From Heloderma charlesbogerti (taxonomy: Eukaryota > Chordata > Lepidosauria > Squamata > Helodermatidae), in assembly GCA_026122225.1 (NCBI GenBank), contig JANEZZ010001906.1, forward strand, positions 1 through 64,000: DNA of 64,000 bases, given 5' to 3'. A program made the position numbers and the translations under genes. The notes below the pieces were generated by a model. It was not told the DNA's origin, searched no databases, and was given only the letters and a program-made list of their open reading frames with translations. Positions 53,414-64,000 of this stretch are shown here, piece by piece (positions within the stretch are counted from its first letter, which is position 1; every line of letters begins with the position of its first letter).

Positions 53414-53522
53414 TTTTAGGGCACAATCCTATACATGTTTAGACAGAAAAAAAAAGTCCTACAACCCCCAGCACCTCCTGTTGCAGGACTTTTTTCTATC
53501 GAAACATGCGTGGCATTGCGCC
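53414..53522. repeat. Palindromic mini-MITE (GGGCACAATCC ends)
   Basis: The element of about 108 bp folds on itself: 'gggcacaatcctatacatg' and 'aaaaagtcctacaacc' pair with 'gttgcaggactttttt' and 'aaacatgcgtggcattgcgc'. The central loop is 'cccagcacctcct'. Possibly TTA-flanked, but the two junctions differ by a base. Confidence 0.65.
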
Positions 53523-54092
53523 CATTAGACTCTTTAGAGCTTGAATTTGGGTAGCGGCGGTGAAAGGGGGCTTGTTTAGGCGACTGGGTAGGGGTTGCGG
53601 ATTGGGTAGGGGTAGCGTTATAAATGGGATTTCAAAACGTACAGGTTCGCTGTTTCGACGTGACTGTGGATCGGGAAGGGCCGGATCTTGCTTACTTTAT
53701 GAGGGGCTGTTAAAGCTTGCTTGGCCGAAGCGGTGATGGATCGGGTAGGGGCGGCATTACAAACGGGCATTTCTGTTGTCGCTTTTCCATCTGGAGGGGC
53801 GTCGTTCGGCTGACGTGATTCTGAGCGGCTGGCGGGCGGTTGGGAAGGGCGTTTTAGGCGGGATTTAGTATTGACTTATTTCGTGCCCGGGCGAGGCGGG
53901 AGCGCGGCAGCGAGGGCGGCGGCGGAGCGACCGCGAGGGCGCGCGGGCAAGCGCTTGAGGGGAGCGGCCCTGCCGGCCGGGCGGCCCTGGCCCGCGGCTC
54001 GGCCCTCGCCCGGGTCGGCGGGGGAGAACGAGGCGCCTCAGCGCCGCCGCTGAGCGGCGGGAAGCGGAGCCCAGTCAGAGGCATTGGCCGCG

Positions 54093-54100
54093 TGACGTCA
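54093..54100 (+). promoter_or_regulatory. CRE (TGACGTCA)
   Basis: A perfect palindromic cAMP response element in the CpG island, 6 bp from an inverted CCAAT box and about 190 bp before the exon 1 donor. CREB/ATF binding at promoters of neuronal genes is well established; its use here is inferred from position only. Confidence 0.6.
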
Positions 54101-54159
54101 CCGCCCGGGCTGGCCATAGGCTGCGCGCTGGGCGGACTGGAGCGGCGGCTCCGGCGCTG

Positions 54160-54292
54160 CCCGCTTCATTCAGTGCTTTTCGCAGCCTCGGTGCGACCGC
54201 GGCGGCAGTTGGGGGCTCCCTCGCAGACCTCTCTTCCCCCCGTCACCCACCCGCCGACACACACACACACACACACACACACGACGGCCCAG
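54160..54292 (+). other. C11orf87 non-coding exon 1 (5' UTR), start approximate
   Basis: The exon ends CCCAG with the donor GTAAGG at 54293-54298. The start is estimated from the CRE/CCAAT position. A (CA)n tract of about 13 units (54257-54282) sits within the exon, 10 bp from the donor. Human C11orf87 has the same two-exon arrangement with the entire coding region in the second exon (recalled, not checked here). Confidence 0.6.
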
Positions 54293-54973
54293 GTAAGGAA
54301 CGGGGAGGGGGGTCTCTTCTAGTTCCGTCGCAGCTCGCCCCCTCCGCCCCGAGGCAGGGGCTCCCCTTCCGAGCAGCCTGCTGCCGGGTAGCGGCCGTGC
54401 TGGGCGGACGGCGTCGTGGTGGTTGCCAAGGGGAAGCCCCAGAAGATGCACACAGTAGAAACCTGCACAAGTCCAAACTTTGCCAGGCTCTTTAACTTGG
54501 GATGGGGGGGGGAGGGGGGGTCAGGCGGTAGAGTACCACGCCGCTGAGTAATTTAAGAAAATGTGGCTAACAATGCAGTCTATTTAAAATACGTTTAATC
54601 TGTCCATCAGTCTAGCATCCTGTCCCACTTCTCTCTCTCCTCTCTCTCTCCTGGGATGTGGAGACAGCTGGGATTTATATTATGCAGTCCTCAGTTTCCA
54701 GGGCACTGCCTTGCATTTTTAAATCTCTCCATCCACAGTAGATTGTGTCTCGTTATTCCAAGTGCCAGCACTGAAGGGTGTTTGTATTTAGACTGGGTTT
54801 TTTTTTTTTTTCTGGAGAGGTGGTGGAATATTGTGCTGGAAGGATTAATGCTGGTTGCGGTGGGGCGTAAGGGGAAAATAACAAGACAATGAGGTTGTTT
54901 TGGCCAGTGTCTTGTTGCTTTTTGTTTGTTTGTTTTAATGCCAACAAAGACTCATTCTTCTCTTATTTTTCAG
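54293..54973 (+). other. C11orf87 intron 1
   Basis: 681 bp from GTAAGG to the pyrimidine-rich acceptor 'tcttctcttatttttcag' ending at 54973. It contains a T-run (54799-54811) and a (gttt)n stretch (54921-54936). No coding sequence. Confidence 0.7.
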
Positions 54974-55079
54974 GCTGGATCTTCATTTCCTCTAGTGAAA
55001 GAAAGGGAGGGAGTGTGAAGGACTGTATTAAGGCAAAGGCATTTCCCGAACAAGTGTAATATCATCGCCAGCATCCTAG

Positions 55080-55598
<519 letters not shown>

Positions 55599-56351
55599 TT
55601 TTATTCATTGATTTTGTGGGGACCTCACCAAAAGACACTATTTGGTGTTTGTACATATTTGAGTGGTTATTATTATAATCCTGAAGAAAACAACGACGAC
55701 AAAATTATTATTATTATTACTATTAATAATGAAAGAACCAGTGAACCAGAATTCAAACGTATGACAAATTGCATTGCATTTCTCACTGACTTTTTGCAAA
55801 GGGAAGGATGTGTCTTCATTTATTTATTTACCATTTTGGAGAAGACAAGAAAAAGCTGCACAGCGCTACCGAATATAAAATAATCTTCCTGAAAGAAATT
55901 GTGCAGCCAGTACAATTGTGATGTACATATATAAGTGAGCCAAATTATATAGAACAGTGAATCTGTATTTCTCTACCCTCCTTTATTGGGAATTATGCTT
56001 AACTGTAACAGTATTTAAAGGACCGTTTTTAGATCAATTGCCAGTAATGAAAATGGGAGGGAGAGCTAAAGGGGGGAAGGTGTAACAGAAAGGGAGAGAC
56101 GACTTCTAAAGGTGCATTTGGAGTGTTGTCTCAGTAGCGGGGGTGGTGGTGGTGGTGCCCATTTTGCAGTGAACGAAGAACGTGCTGACCTTTCTGTAGG
56201 GTTTAGCATGCCAGTAGTTGTTCTCTCTTCCTCTTTTCCAACACAACCACTCTCCTTTTTAGAGATTGTCTTTTGTTTCAATTTGAAATATCTGCCCCTG
56301 CTTAAGCGTAAATAAGTAAAAAATGACCTCCCACTGCCCAATGCTAATTCT
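55599..56351 (+). other. C11orf87 3' UTR, end not determined
   Basis: AT-rich sequence after the TGA, including (att)n at 55703-55735. No unequivocal AATAAA with a downstream GT-rich element was found near the stop. Mammalian transcripts of this gene have long 3' UTRs, so the end could lie well past 56 kb. Confidence 0.5.
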
Positions 56352-56404
56352 TCTCCTCCTCCTCCTCCTCCTCCTCCTCCTCCTTCTTCTTCTTCTTCTT
56401 CTTC
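56352..56404. repeat. (CTC)n(CTT)n microsatellite
   Basis: About 9 CTC-type triplets followed by about 8 CTT triplets, a continuous polypyrimidine strand that may lie in the 3' UTR. On either strand it yields homopolymer-like ORFs with no meaning. Confidence 0.95.
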
Positions 56405-58112
56405 TATTATCTCTTTCTTTCTCTGCAGTATTACATACCTTGCGCCCTGCAAAGCAGCGAATGCCAAACAGTTTAGCTATGCTTCTATATCTATATATCT
56501 ATGGGAGGGAATGGGGTTGTTACTCCACAGGAATGTTTTGGGTTGTATCTTTCTCTCTAGGCATTTTTCAAGTGTAACAGCCATTTTCTTATATTAAATC
56601 TGGAATAAGATACCTTTTGTGGTGACCAAGACCAAGGTGATGTTCAGTAACTTATTTTATTATCAGATCTTTTAAAAAGTGATCACACTGTTGGTATTGT
56701 AGGAAATCCATTTCATGCTAAATCTTATGCACCTTCTATATCTTCTGGTTGACTCTCACTCACAGTTTGCCTTCCTCAAAACTGAGTTTAGCATTAATAC
56801 AGTATGGAGCTGTCTACTACTGTTCTTAGTGGGATATATCTTTGGCATAACACTATGTGATGACAGCATACCACTCATTCCCTCCTTCCTGCTCTTGTGA
56901 ATCCAGACCCTTAGGGATGTGTGCCAAAATGCCATCTATTAAAACACAGTCAAATATTTCAAATGAGACTGATGTGATTTTCCCTATGAGAAATAACCAT
57001 AAATTACTTGAGGAAAGTGAGTGAGTGGCTGCCTGTGCTGTATGTTATTAATATTAATAACAGAGGGAGCAATCCTGCATAAGTTAACCACTTCTGAGTT
57101 CTATTGACTTCAATGGATGAGAGTTAAGTATGTGCCTTATACTGCAATACTGTATTCATTTACTTAGGAGTAAGTCCCATTGAACAAAGTGAGATTTCTG
57201 AATAAACATTCATAGGATCATGCTGTCAGGAGTCTTTGTTTTTACTTCTGAGTAAACATTCATAGGACTGTACTGTCTCCTCTAGAAGTTAATGGGACTT
57301 ACATGTGCTTAACTTTTCCTGGATCATGCCGAAAAGAGTTTTGTGGTTTGGCAGAGGGTTGCAATTCTTATCTCATTTATTTCAGTCGAAAGAAATGCAG
57401 TTGATTTGGCTTAGCCATTACTTAATGAATAATTGGCTATTATTCTTTGCTGCAAGTACTTTAAGTGAGTGAGCTATTGTATAAAATTCCTAAACTCTCT
57501 TGTGTTCAGTACCCAACAAGATGGAATCTCTTAGGTGCATGTTAATTAATAGCAAAACAATGAAGAAAAATAAATGGAAGAGGACATCTTTTAGATACAC
57601 ATTAAAAAGTAAAGACTAACTGGATGCCATGTTCTCACTATCTTTAATTTATGTTTTTCTGCACATTCTCTCCTTTCATCCCAAGTGATGGTAGAAAGCA
57701 TAATTCTTTTAGCTTTTTAGAGCTAGCTATGCTCACTTAGATAACTTGATGATAGGCTGTAGGAGATGATTGCGGGAGCATTGGGCAGCACAGCAACTTA
57801 CGTTGCAATGCCATTGAGGCATCAAAATGCAAAGACTTGGGCTCATTGTATCTATTCCATATTTTCTCCCTCTCTTTTCCTCTTCTGCTCTTGGCTAATT
57901 AGATGAAAAATTGTTGCTGAGCTAGAATGTATGCTTCCAGTGCTTTTAGACAAGTGCTCTATCATCTAGCCAGAGGTAGCTTGTTTCAGAAGCTCATGAT
58001 GGTGTATCATGCCAAATATACCTTAGTACTGGCAATTATGTTTTAAGTAATGCAGTTATATAAAACTGGCACCTGACACCTTTCTTCAATAGATGCAATT
58101 TATTTATTTTAT
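56405..58112. other. Intergenic or 3' UTR, no gene recognised
   Basis: AT-rich. A perfect 18-bp palindrome gttattaatattaataac lies at 57044-57061. Bases 57070-57310 hold several pieces of the 'actaaatgggactt / agtaagtcccattg' motif family. No exon was recognised. Confidence 0.45.
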
Positions 58113-58258
58113 GATCTCGGAAGCTACGCAGGGTCAGCCCTGGTTAGTACTTGGATGGGAGACCGCTTGGGAATCAGGCTTCCTGCATTGAGCAGGGGAT
58201 TGGACTCGATGGTCTTATAGGCCCCTTCCAACCCTATGATTCTATGATCTATGACATT
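58113..58258 (+). mobile_element. 5S rRNA-derived piece fused to CR1 3' tail
   Basis: Bases 58113-58172 match the 3' half of 5S rRNA (gatctcggaagct, then 'tggttagtacttggatggga' and gacc), residues about 41-100, including most of the internal promoter. It is followed directly by a CR1 3' end (ctgcattgagcaggggattg, then 'ggccccttccaaccctatga' and 'ttctatga'). Either a 5S-type SINE with CR1-derived tail or a one-off template switch. It is not a functional 5S gene: the 5' third is absent and the 3' end is replaced. Confidence 0.8.
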
Positions 58259-61200
58259 CATTCCATTCTTCTAAAGCATGGTGCCCCATTTTGCAGGATA
58301 TGCCTGCAATTTGAAGTGGAACACCCTAGGGACAGGTTTATCACCTTAGCGAATACTACGCCACAGTTCCATTGAAACAATCCAGCTGTGACTGGCTGAA
58401 GCCCCATTACATTCAGTGGGACTTAGACTTAGTTGGCAGAAAGAGCAAGGTAAACCTGTGCCTGGGCTGTACCACTTCAGATGGCAGGTGGGGGCTCATA
58501 GGACTGGATGGCCCTCCATACAGAGATACTTCACATATTGGGCAGAATCAAAATGTAATAAAGAAATAATAAAAATACGAACAAATCGAGAACTAGATTC
58601 TGGGCAGAAGGGTTCTAGTCTCACCTTCTCCCCAAATAGTGTTTAATTTTTTTGGATGGAGGAACATCCAATCATGTAAGATTCCACTTGCAGTCTGAAG
58701 TGGTATAACTGAAATGGTATAACTGGTTCACCATGTCAGTGAGAACTAGGCTGGTATTGCTACTACTCCATCTGGACTGTGATCCGTGTGTGTGTGTGTG
58801 TGTGTACATGTGTACCAGTAAGCTTTGGTGTACCTAAAAGTTTGGGTTGTGGATAGGATTATTGGGCATGATCCCGCTGAAGTTAAGCACATCCAGACCC
58901 CACTGATATCAATTAGAGAGACTTAAGCTGTAGTCCTATACCTACTCATCTGGGAGTAAGGTCCATTGAACTCATTGGCACATAATTTGAGTAGAGATCT
59001 ATAGGATTATGCTGTTAAGTATGTATATACTTAACTCCCATTCAAAACAATGATAGTTATAAGTGCTTATCTTTGGCTGGATTGTGCTCATTATTTTGCT
59101 TCCATTAGTTTTGTGCTTTGTTGTTATGAACACATTTATGTTTTTCATAATATCCAAACAGTATGAAGTTGCAGATCACTCCATTGCATTTTAGACTGAG
59201 GATTCTGCCCTCGTGTCTGAAATCAATCATTTGCTTTCCTCTCTTAGCCACTCAGTGCATGCAATAATTCCCCAGAGGTGCACTGTCTGTCAGACCTTAT
59301 TGCAATTATAAAATTGTGCCATTTGTGGGGAAGGGTATAAAGGGATACTTCAGAGCACAGAAACAGCTCTGCATTTTAAAACGCAAAGAATAATTCATAG
59401 CATCTATACATTAGCAAAAATCGCCTGCTTTGTTAGATATCCTTGATTTGTAATATCCCTGCTGGGATTTAAATGAGCTAGTTTGTGATTAAACTTTCAA
59501 ACGTGACTTTATTTTGCAAGAATGGAGAGATGTTCTTTTATTTAAAGGTTTGCTTAAAAATAAACAGCAATACAGAATGCATACACACACACACACAGGA
59601 AATGATGGATATTAGAAATGCAACGAGGGCATTCAGCTTACAACAATAGTTCTAGAAACTTTTAAGTATTGCTTTAAGGGTTGATTTTTGAACAGGCTTG
59701 GGAAAGTGAGATGACGGGAAGAGGATGTGTAGGTTTTGTTTTAATTTCGTGTGGAACAATGTGCCCTCTGAAGAGTGTTTTTTTGCTAGAATGTTTTTTT
59801 TCAATGGGACTTGATGCACAGAGATTCTGTCAAACCAATTGCTTCAAAACCTTACATCTGCAACTAAACTTCTCCGCTTATCATTCAGTATTAATAAGGT
59901 GGATGATTCTTTCACTTTGAATCAGAAGAGCGAGGAAAATGGTTTACATTACATGTTTGAGGAGTCTAACAGTGGAATTCTGTGTTTTTTTACTCAGGAG
60001 TATGTCCTGCTATGTTTTATTAGGCTTCCTCTCAGATACATCTGTTTACAATTGTAGTATAATGGTGCAATTCTATGCAGTTTACTTGAGAGCACATTCC
60101 ATTGAATTAATTAGGGCTTGCATTTGGGTATTCATACAGAAGATTAGGTTGTAAGGCTGAAAGGTGATGATAGCTTTTAAGAGGCCAAGGTTGCAGTCTT
60201 GTGCAAATTTACTTGGGAGTAATTCATAGAGTGAACTAAGTATTTACTTCTGAGAAAATATGCTCAGGATTGTGCTGCTAGAGGTTGTTGAATAGCACTG
60301 TCATAGCCTGCGGAACACATGTTTTTGGTGTCTCGCTGCATTCTGTGTTCAAACTGGTGTTTTTTGTAGTGCTTTGAGGTATACACCAGGAAGGCCAAAA
60401 CAAACCCCTGGAAGTGTGACCACATTTTGGTGTGATACTTAATGGATAGTGCCCATGAGGAGTAAGACATTCCCACGGCAATGACTAGCATGTTTTAGAA
60501 ATGTTGTAAAATTTTATTTTTAGTTTGTATGTGGAAAATCTGTTGTATTTTCACAGATACACCCATGTAGCCATAGTTCAAATTACTGGGGGTAGGGTTG
60601 GCAGGTCTCTGTGTTACAGTTTTTTGACAACCCCTTAGGTGCTATTTTTAGAAGGCTACTGAAGAGGAGAATGATTTTGTAAAAATTGGAGGAAGTAAGG
60701 GAATGAGGGTTGTAGACTTCATGGCCACCCCTATCTTCTTTTTTCATATTTTAAGCACTGCATGCAGCCCTTTAAAAAGAGAGGGAGGAGGATTCTTATT
60801 GGGGGGTGTGGGGGTGACATTGGCTAAATCAGAATCCCGCAATCTGATTAAGTCAGTTTCGCCACACCGTTGACATGAAGCAAATGCGATGTTCTCTCTG
60901 TTGTGGGGATTATATTCCATTTCCTCCCTCTATTTATGTTTGTAGAGCAGGCATATAACCTTTGAGCCAGCAAGAGAACTGGGCTCACTAGCCATGTGTT
61001 TTGGCATGCCCTCTGCCTGGCAATATCCCTGTTTTTTGCAGTTCCAAACAAGCAGCAGAAACCAGGAAGTTAATCACATGCCTGGCAGGCTAGATACATT
61101 GCATGGTGGACTGAATTCAGGGTGATGAAGCAATGCAGGTCTGCTGTGGAGTAATCAAGCTGCTGGTGCTGGATCACAGCTACTATCATTGAGACAATAA

Positions 61201-61849
61201 GAAGCAAGTAATTCCTGTTGTTTCAGAGAAAGGTTTGTCTGTACACAGTCTGTACCAATCTCCTGAAGCTAATGTGTTGTCCCATAGCTTTTAAAAGCTA
61301 ACCATGCAGCTTCTATCACTAGGGAACAAGATCTGTCTGTATCTGCCATTCATGTGGCAAATCCCAGAGTTGCCATCTTTCAGCATCCTTGAATGTCCAG
61401 TTGGCTGTGGGGCGAGGTGTGTGTGACTGATTAATGCTGGGTTTTAACTGGGTGGTTAGAGACCTACCCAGGGTCTCCCCCCTTCCTCCCTTGGTAATAA
61501 ACGCTATATGGTAAGCTGTAAAGGCCCAGTCTACACATTTAGCAGAATGGGGTGATAGGATGGACTGTAAGCAAAAGAACATGCTTGGGTCAATTGTTTA
61601 CAAACCCCTCTTAATTTTATAACCAATATATATACCTGATAACTTTAGATATCACCACATGGATCTGATAAAGTCAGTTATTAAAGTGCCCTGGAGCTTT
61701 TTGTTGTTACAACACAGCAGCCCCTTCTGGAATTCATCTTTGAGACTAAATGAGCACCATTTGATCCAATTTGTTGATAGAGGAGTAGCCACAAATGGTG
61801 ATGACCGTTTGCTTAGATAGCTTTTTCAAAAGGAGCAGGAATGTATTGA
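58259..61849. other. Intergenic, no gene recognised
   Basis: Bases 58545-58580 hold a retroposon-type tail ('gggcagaatcaaaatgtaat', aagaaataataaaa). Bases 58790-58806 are (tg)n. Bases 58880-59030 and 60060-60270 contain the common 'taagtgcttatc'/'ttgaactcattgg'-type motifs. Otherwise nothing; short ORFs only. Confidence 0.45.
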
Positions 61850-62030
61850 TTTACATTCTTCCCTTCCTCCCAGAAACACTGGGTGGCTTGCATAGTTTGT
61901 CCTCTTTTCTGTCTCTGTGAGGTACGTTAGATAGGGCGGGACAGAGACAGACAGGGCTGGTTTGATTTGGAACCTGGGGTTTCTCAGTTTCTAACCTCTA
62001 TCCCACCTGGCTCTCTGTGTGGCAGGATAG
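61850..62030 (-). repeat. MIR-like SINE remnant, copy 4
   Basis: 'tctctgtgaggtacgttaga' and 'gatttggaacctggggtttc' with 'ctaacctctatcccacctgg' follow the layout of the SINEs at 21838 and 25223 but with strong divergence. Confidence 0.5.
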
Positions 62031-62503
62031 AGGACTAAATATAGGACTAAATACTAGTAACATGACTAACTTCTCTCTCCTTTTCCATTGAGTTTCCCCA
62101 TTAGGATCAAACAAATGGGGCCTGCAAAAAGTGTTGTAGTGTATCTTCACCTCCTAATAGAAGTACTCCTGTCCAGGGTTCTAGTAAGCCAGTCATGCCC
62201 TCCTCCGGGATACTATGAGAGTCTCAAATAGAGCATTCCATCCCCCTTCATTTTTCCTTTTCTAACTGACATTCAGCATTCCATTGGGCTGGGTTTTTCA
62301 GGGTGCTGTCTCCTTTAGGTTTTTTTTTAATAGGGTATTTCTGCAAACTGAAGTTTTCATGAGCATGCAATCTCTTGTTTCTCAGTGGTCCTGTTTTGGT
62401 TCCTTTTCTGTTGGCACTCACCACCTGAGTTCACTATTAGAGGGAATTATGAGGTTTGGCTTAGGCAGGGCTCAGTGGATTGCTTTCCACAAATCCACCA
62501 TCA
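62031..62503. other. Intergenic, no gene recognised
   Basis: Mixed sequence with a T-run at 62321-62330. Nothing was recognised. Confidence 0.4.
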
Positions 62504-62708
62504 TTTGTTGTTGTTGTTCAGTCGTGTCCGACTCTTCGTGACCCCATGGACCATAGCACGCCAGGCCTTCCTGTCCTGCACTCTCTCCTGGAGTGTGGTC
62601 AAGTCCATATTCATTGCATTGGTGATGCTATCTAGCCATCTCATCCTCTGCTGTCCCCCTCTCCTTTTGCCTTCAATCTTTCCCAGCATCAGGGTCTTTT
62701 CCAGTGAC
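62504..62708 (-). mobile_element. BovB 3' end, 5'-truncated
   Basis: The last ~205 bp of BovB. The minus strand encodes SLEKTLMLGKIEGKRRGGQQ and WRAMVHGVTKSRTRLN, then the (GTT)n tail (62504-62518). It is identical in reading to the C-termini of the full copies apart from several substitutions. Cut off at codon 984 or thereabouts, so non-functional. Confidence 0.9.
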
Positions 62709-64000
62709 AATGGGGTTGGGGGGGCAGGGGACAGGGATGGGGACATTAGACAGTCCTGTCTGACATAATACTTTTCTTATTAAGAATATTTATCCATTAT
62801 TAGGACTTGGGCACACTAACAGTGCAGCATGTGGAAGCATGTTCTATTACTGTCAGGGAGGTCTCTATGGACTGAAGTGACGGAGGGTTGGATGTTTGTC
62901 ATTTCTGCTCACTGGACTCAAAAATATATTCAGTTCTGTTTTGCTTTTTTAAAAGATAAGTTTTTTCCCCATGAGGGTGTGATGTACCACAAATACAGTC
63001 CTGTAGACCAGAATTCCACCCAGAAATGATTTATTGAAGAGTGGAGAAGAATTGAGATAATTTTCAGTTATAGAACTAGAACAAAAATGAAATGGCAAAC
63101 TCAGTACATGAGAGTGAACAGAAAATGACTGAAGTTTTACCACTGAAATATGTTACGATGACTAGTCTGTGACCTAACAACTGTTGTGATCAAAAGCTAG
63201 TCGCTTCACTGCTTCCACAAATGTTTCCATAATATCCAAATGTTATTAACTTATTTAATTTTTATTTATTTATTACACTTAATAGCCCCCTTCCCCACCG
63301 CTGAAGCCCTCAGTGTGGTTCACAAGAAATATCAGTATAGCAACAATAAAAGTGCAATAATACTAGACTTGTTATCAGTGGACTTCAGGCTTCCAGGATC
63401 TATGTTGTTTCTTACTGGAATCTTGAGACCCACCAACAAGAGCCTAGTGCAAAAGACATACACTTAGAATTCAAGAATTCTGACTCCAGCTCAGAAGTGA
63501 ACTGAACTGATTTTTCAACACAAAACCCCACTTCTGGTTACTCTCCCAAGCTTTCTTCGATTCAGCGGTATAGTTTTGTGTGTATTTTTGTGTCATTTTG
63601 TTGCTGCTGTTAATTAAGTGGAGTCAGAAATCCTTGCTGATCTACTGCAAATTGCTTAGAGACCTACCAGTAGATATGATCTACCTTTCGCTCCCCTGCA
63701 ATAATCCATGCATAAAATGCATGAACAAATCCACTGGAAAACACTGAACATAAAAAAACAACGAAAACAAAGAGTAAAGCAAAAGGAGCGTTAAGCAATC
63801 TTTTTTTTCATGCTGCTACAACTGATTTCATTACAAAATTATCGGGTGACTAGAGTTTGTCAGACATCTTGCAATCACAGCTTGTGGTCCTTCCACATTT
63901 CCTGCTGAACTGCAAAAGGGATGAATGGGGAGCCTCTGCTTTCTCCTCTCTGGAGTGGGGGGAGCACGGAAGAGGAGGCTGCTCATGTACAGGTGCTTGC
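62709..64000. other. Intergenic, no gene recognised
   Basis: A G-rich tract lies at 62712-62745 ('ggggttgggggggcagggga'). The rest is AT-rich with chance ORFs. No exon or repeat was recognised to the window end. Confidence 0.4.

Larger units (their letters stand above)
53540..54460 (+). promoter_or_regulatory. CpG island and promoter of C11orf87 ortholog
   Basis: GC- and CpG-dense, about 0.9 kb, the only such island in the window outside the MITEs. It covers the presumed transcription start, exon 1 and the first part of the intron. No TATA box is evident. It contains an inverted CCAAT box (attgg 54083-54087) and a perfect CRE (tgacgtca 54093-54100). The upstream shore (53580-53770) has three degenerate copies of a 'gggtaggggnngcnttanaa' type unit. 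Exon 1 presumably begins within about 100 bp after the CRE. Confidence 0.75.

Noticed and set aside
53854..54476. ORFs rich in Ala, Pro and Arg in the CpG island, both strands
   Set aside because: Typical of CpG-island composition; no splice logic or homology, and the island explains them.
56323..56577. ORF with a Leu-rich run
   Set aside because: It is simply a translation of the (CTC)n(CTT)n microsatellite; the opposite strand gives poly-Glu.
58113..58172. Possible 5S rRNA gene
   Set aside because: Only about half of 5S is present and it runs into a CR1 tail.

Overview
This window looks like vertebrate, most likely squamate reptile (lizard or snake), nuclear DNA. The main reasons are two intact RTE-BovB LINEs, CR1 and L2 LINE fragments, a tRNA-derived SINE of the reptile type, MIR-like SINEs, Tc1 and hAT DNA transposons, and one recognisable single-copy vertebrate gene with a CpG-island promoter. 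The species cannot be told from this sequence. There is no bacterial or organellar content. Apart from the one gene, essentially all coding-like sequence belongs to mobile elements.

Layout. Bases 1-8.7 kb: an L2 tail nested in an older MITE, then three members of an Ac-type hAT-like non-autonomous family made of nested palindromes (2.1, 5.1 and 6.1 kb). Bases 8.7-16 kb: foldback hAT MITEs (CAGTGGAGGCTGG family), CR1, L2 and a second MITE family (TAGGGTGGCC). Bases 16.9-20.3 kb: full-length BovB copy 1. Bases 21.8-24.4 kb: a MIR-like SINE and two more palindrome-rich hAT-like elements. Bases 25.8-27.0 and 31.3-33.0 kb: two different Tc1 elements with decayed transposases. Bases 34.8-35.5 kb: a truncated palindrome-rich element joined to a rearranged CR1. 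Bases 39.8-43.1 kb: BovB copy 2 with a 13-bp target duplication. Bases 44.3-53.5 kb: more MITEs, a roughly 230-bp foldback and an old L2. Bases 53.5-55.6 kb: CpG island, non-coding exon 1, 681-bp intron and single coding exon of the C11orf87 (neuronal integral membrane protein 1) ortholog. Bases 55.6-64 kb: its 3' flank, low in recognisable genes, with a 5S rRNA/CR1 chimera and a short BovB tail.

The most noteworthy content is the palindrome-rich hAT-like family. There are six copies. Three have perfect 8-bp target duplications, all have Ac-like TAGGGATG-type termini, and most carry outward-facing AGGTAAGT motifs at both ends. The interiors are built almost wholly from TACGTA-centred hairpins, which in two copies merge into palindromes of more than 200 bp. 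A separate foldback hAT family has target duplications that differ by exactly one transition in each of four copies, so it is older.

Only C11orf87 is a host gene. The BovB copies encode the endonuclease/reverse transcriptase that could mobilise themselves. No transposase for the hAT-like MITEs is present, so they must depend on a source elsewhere.
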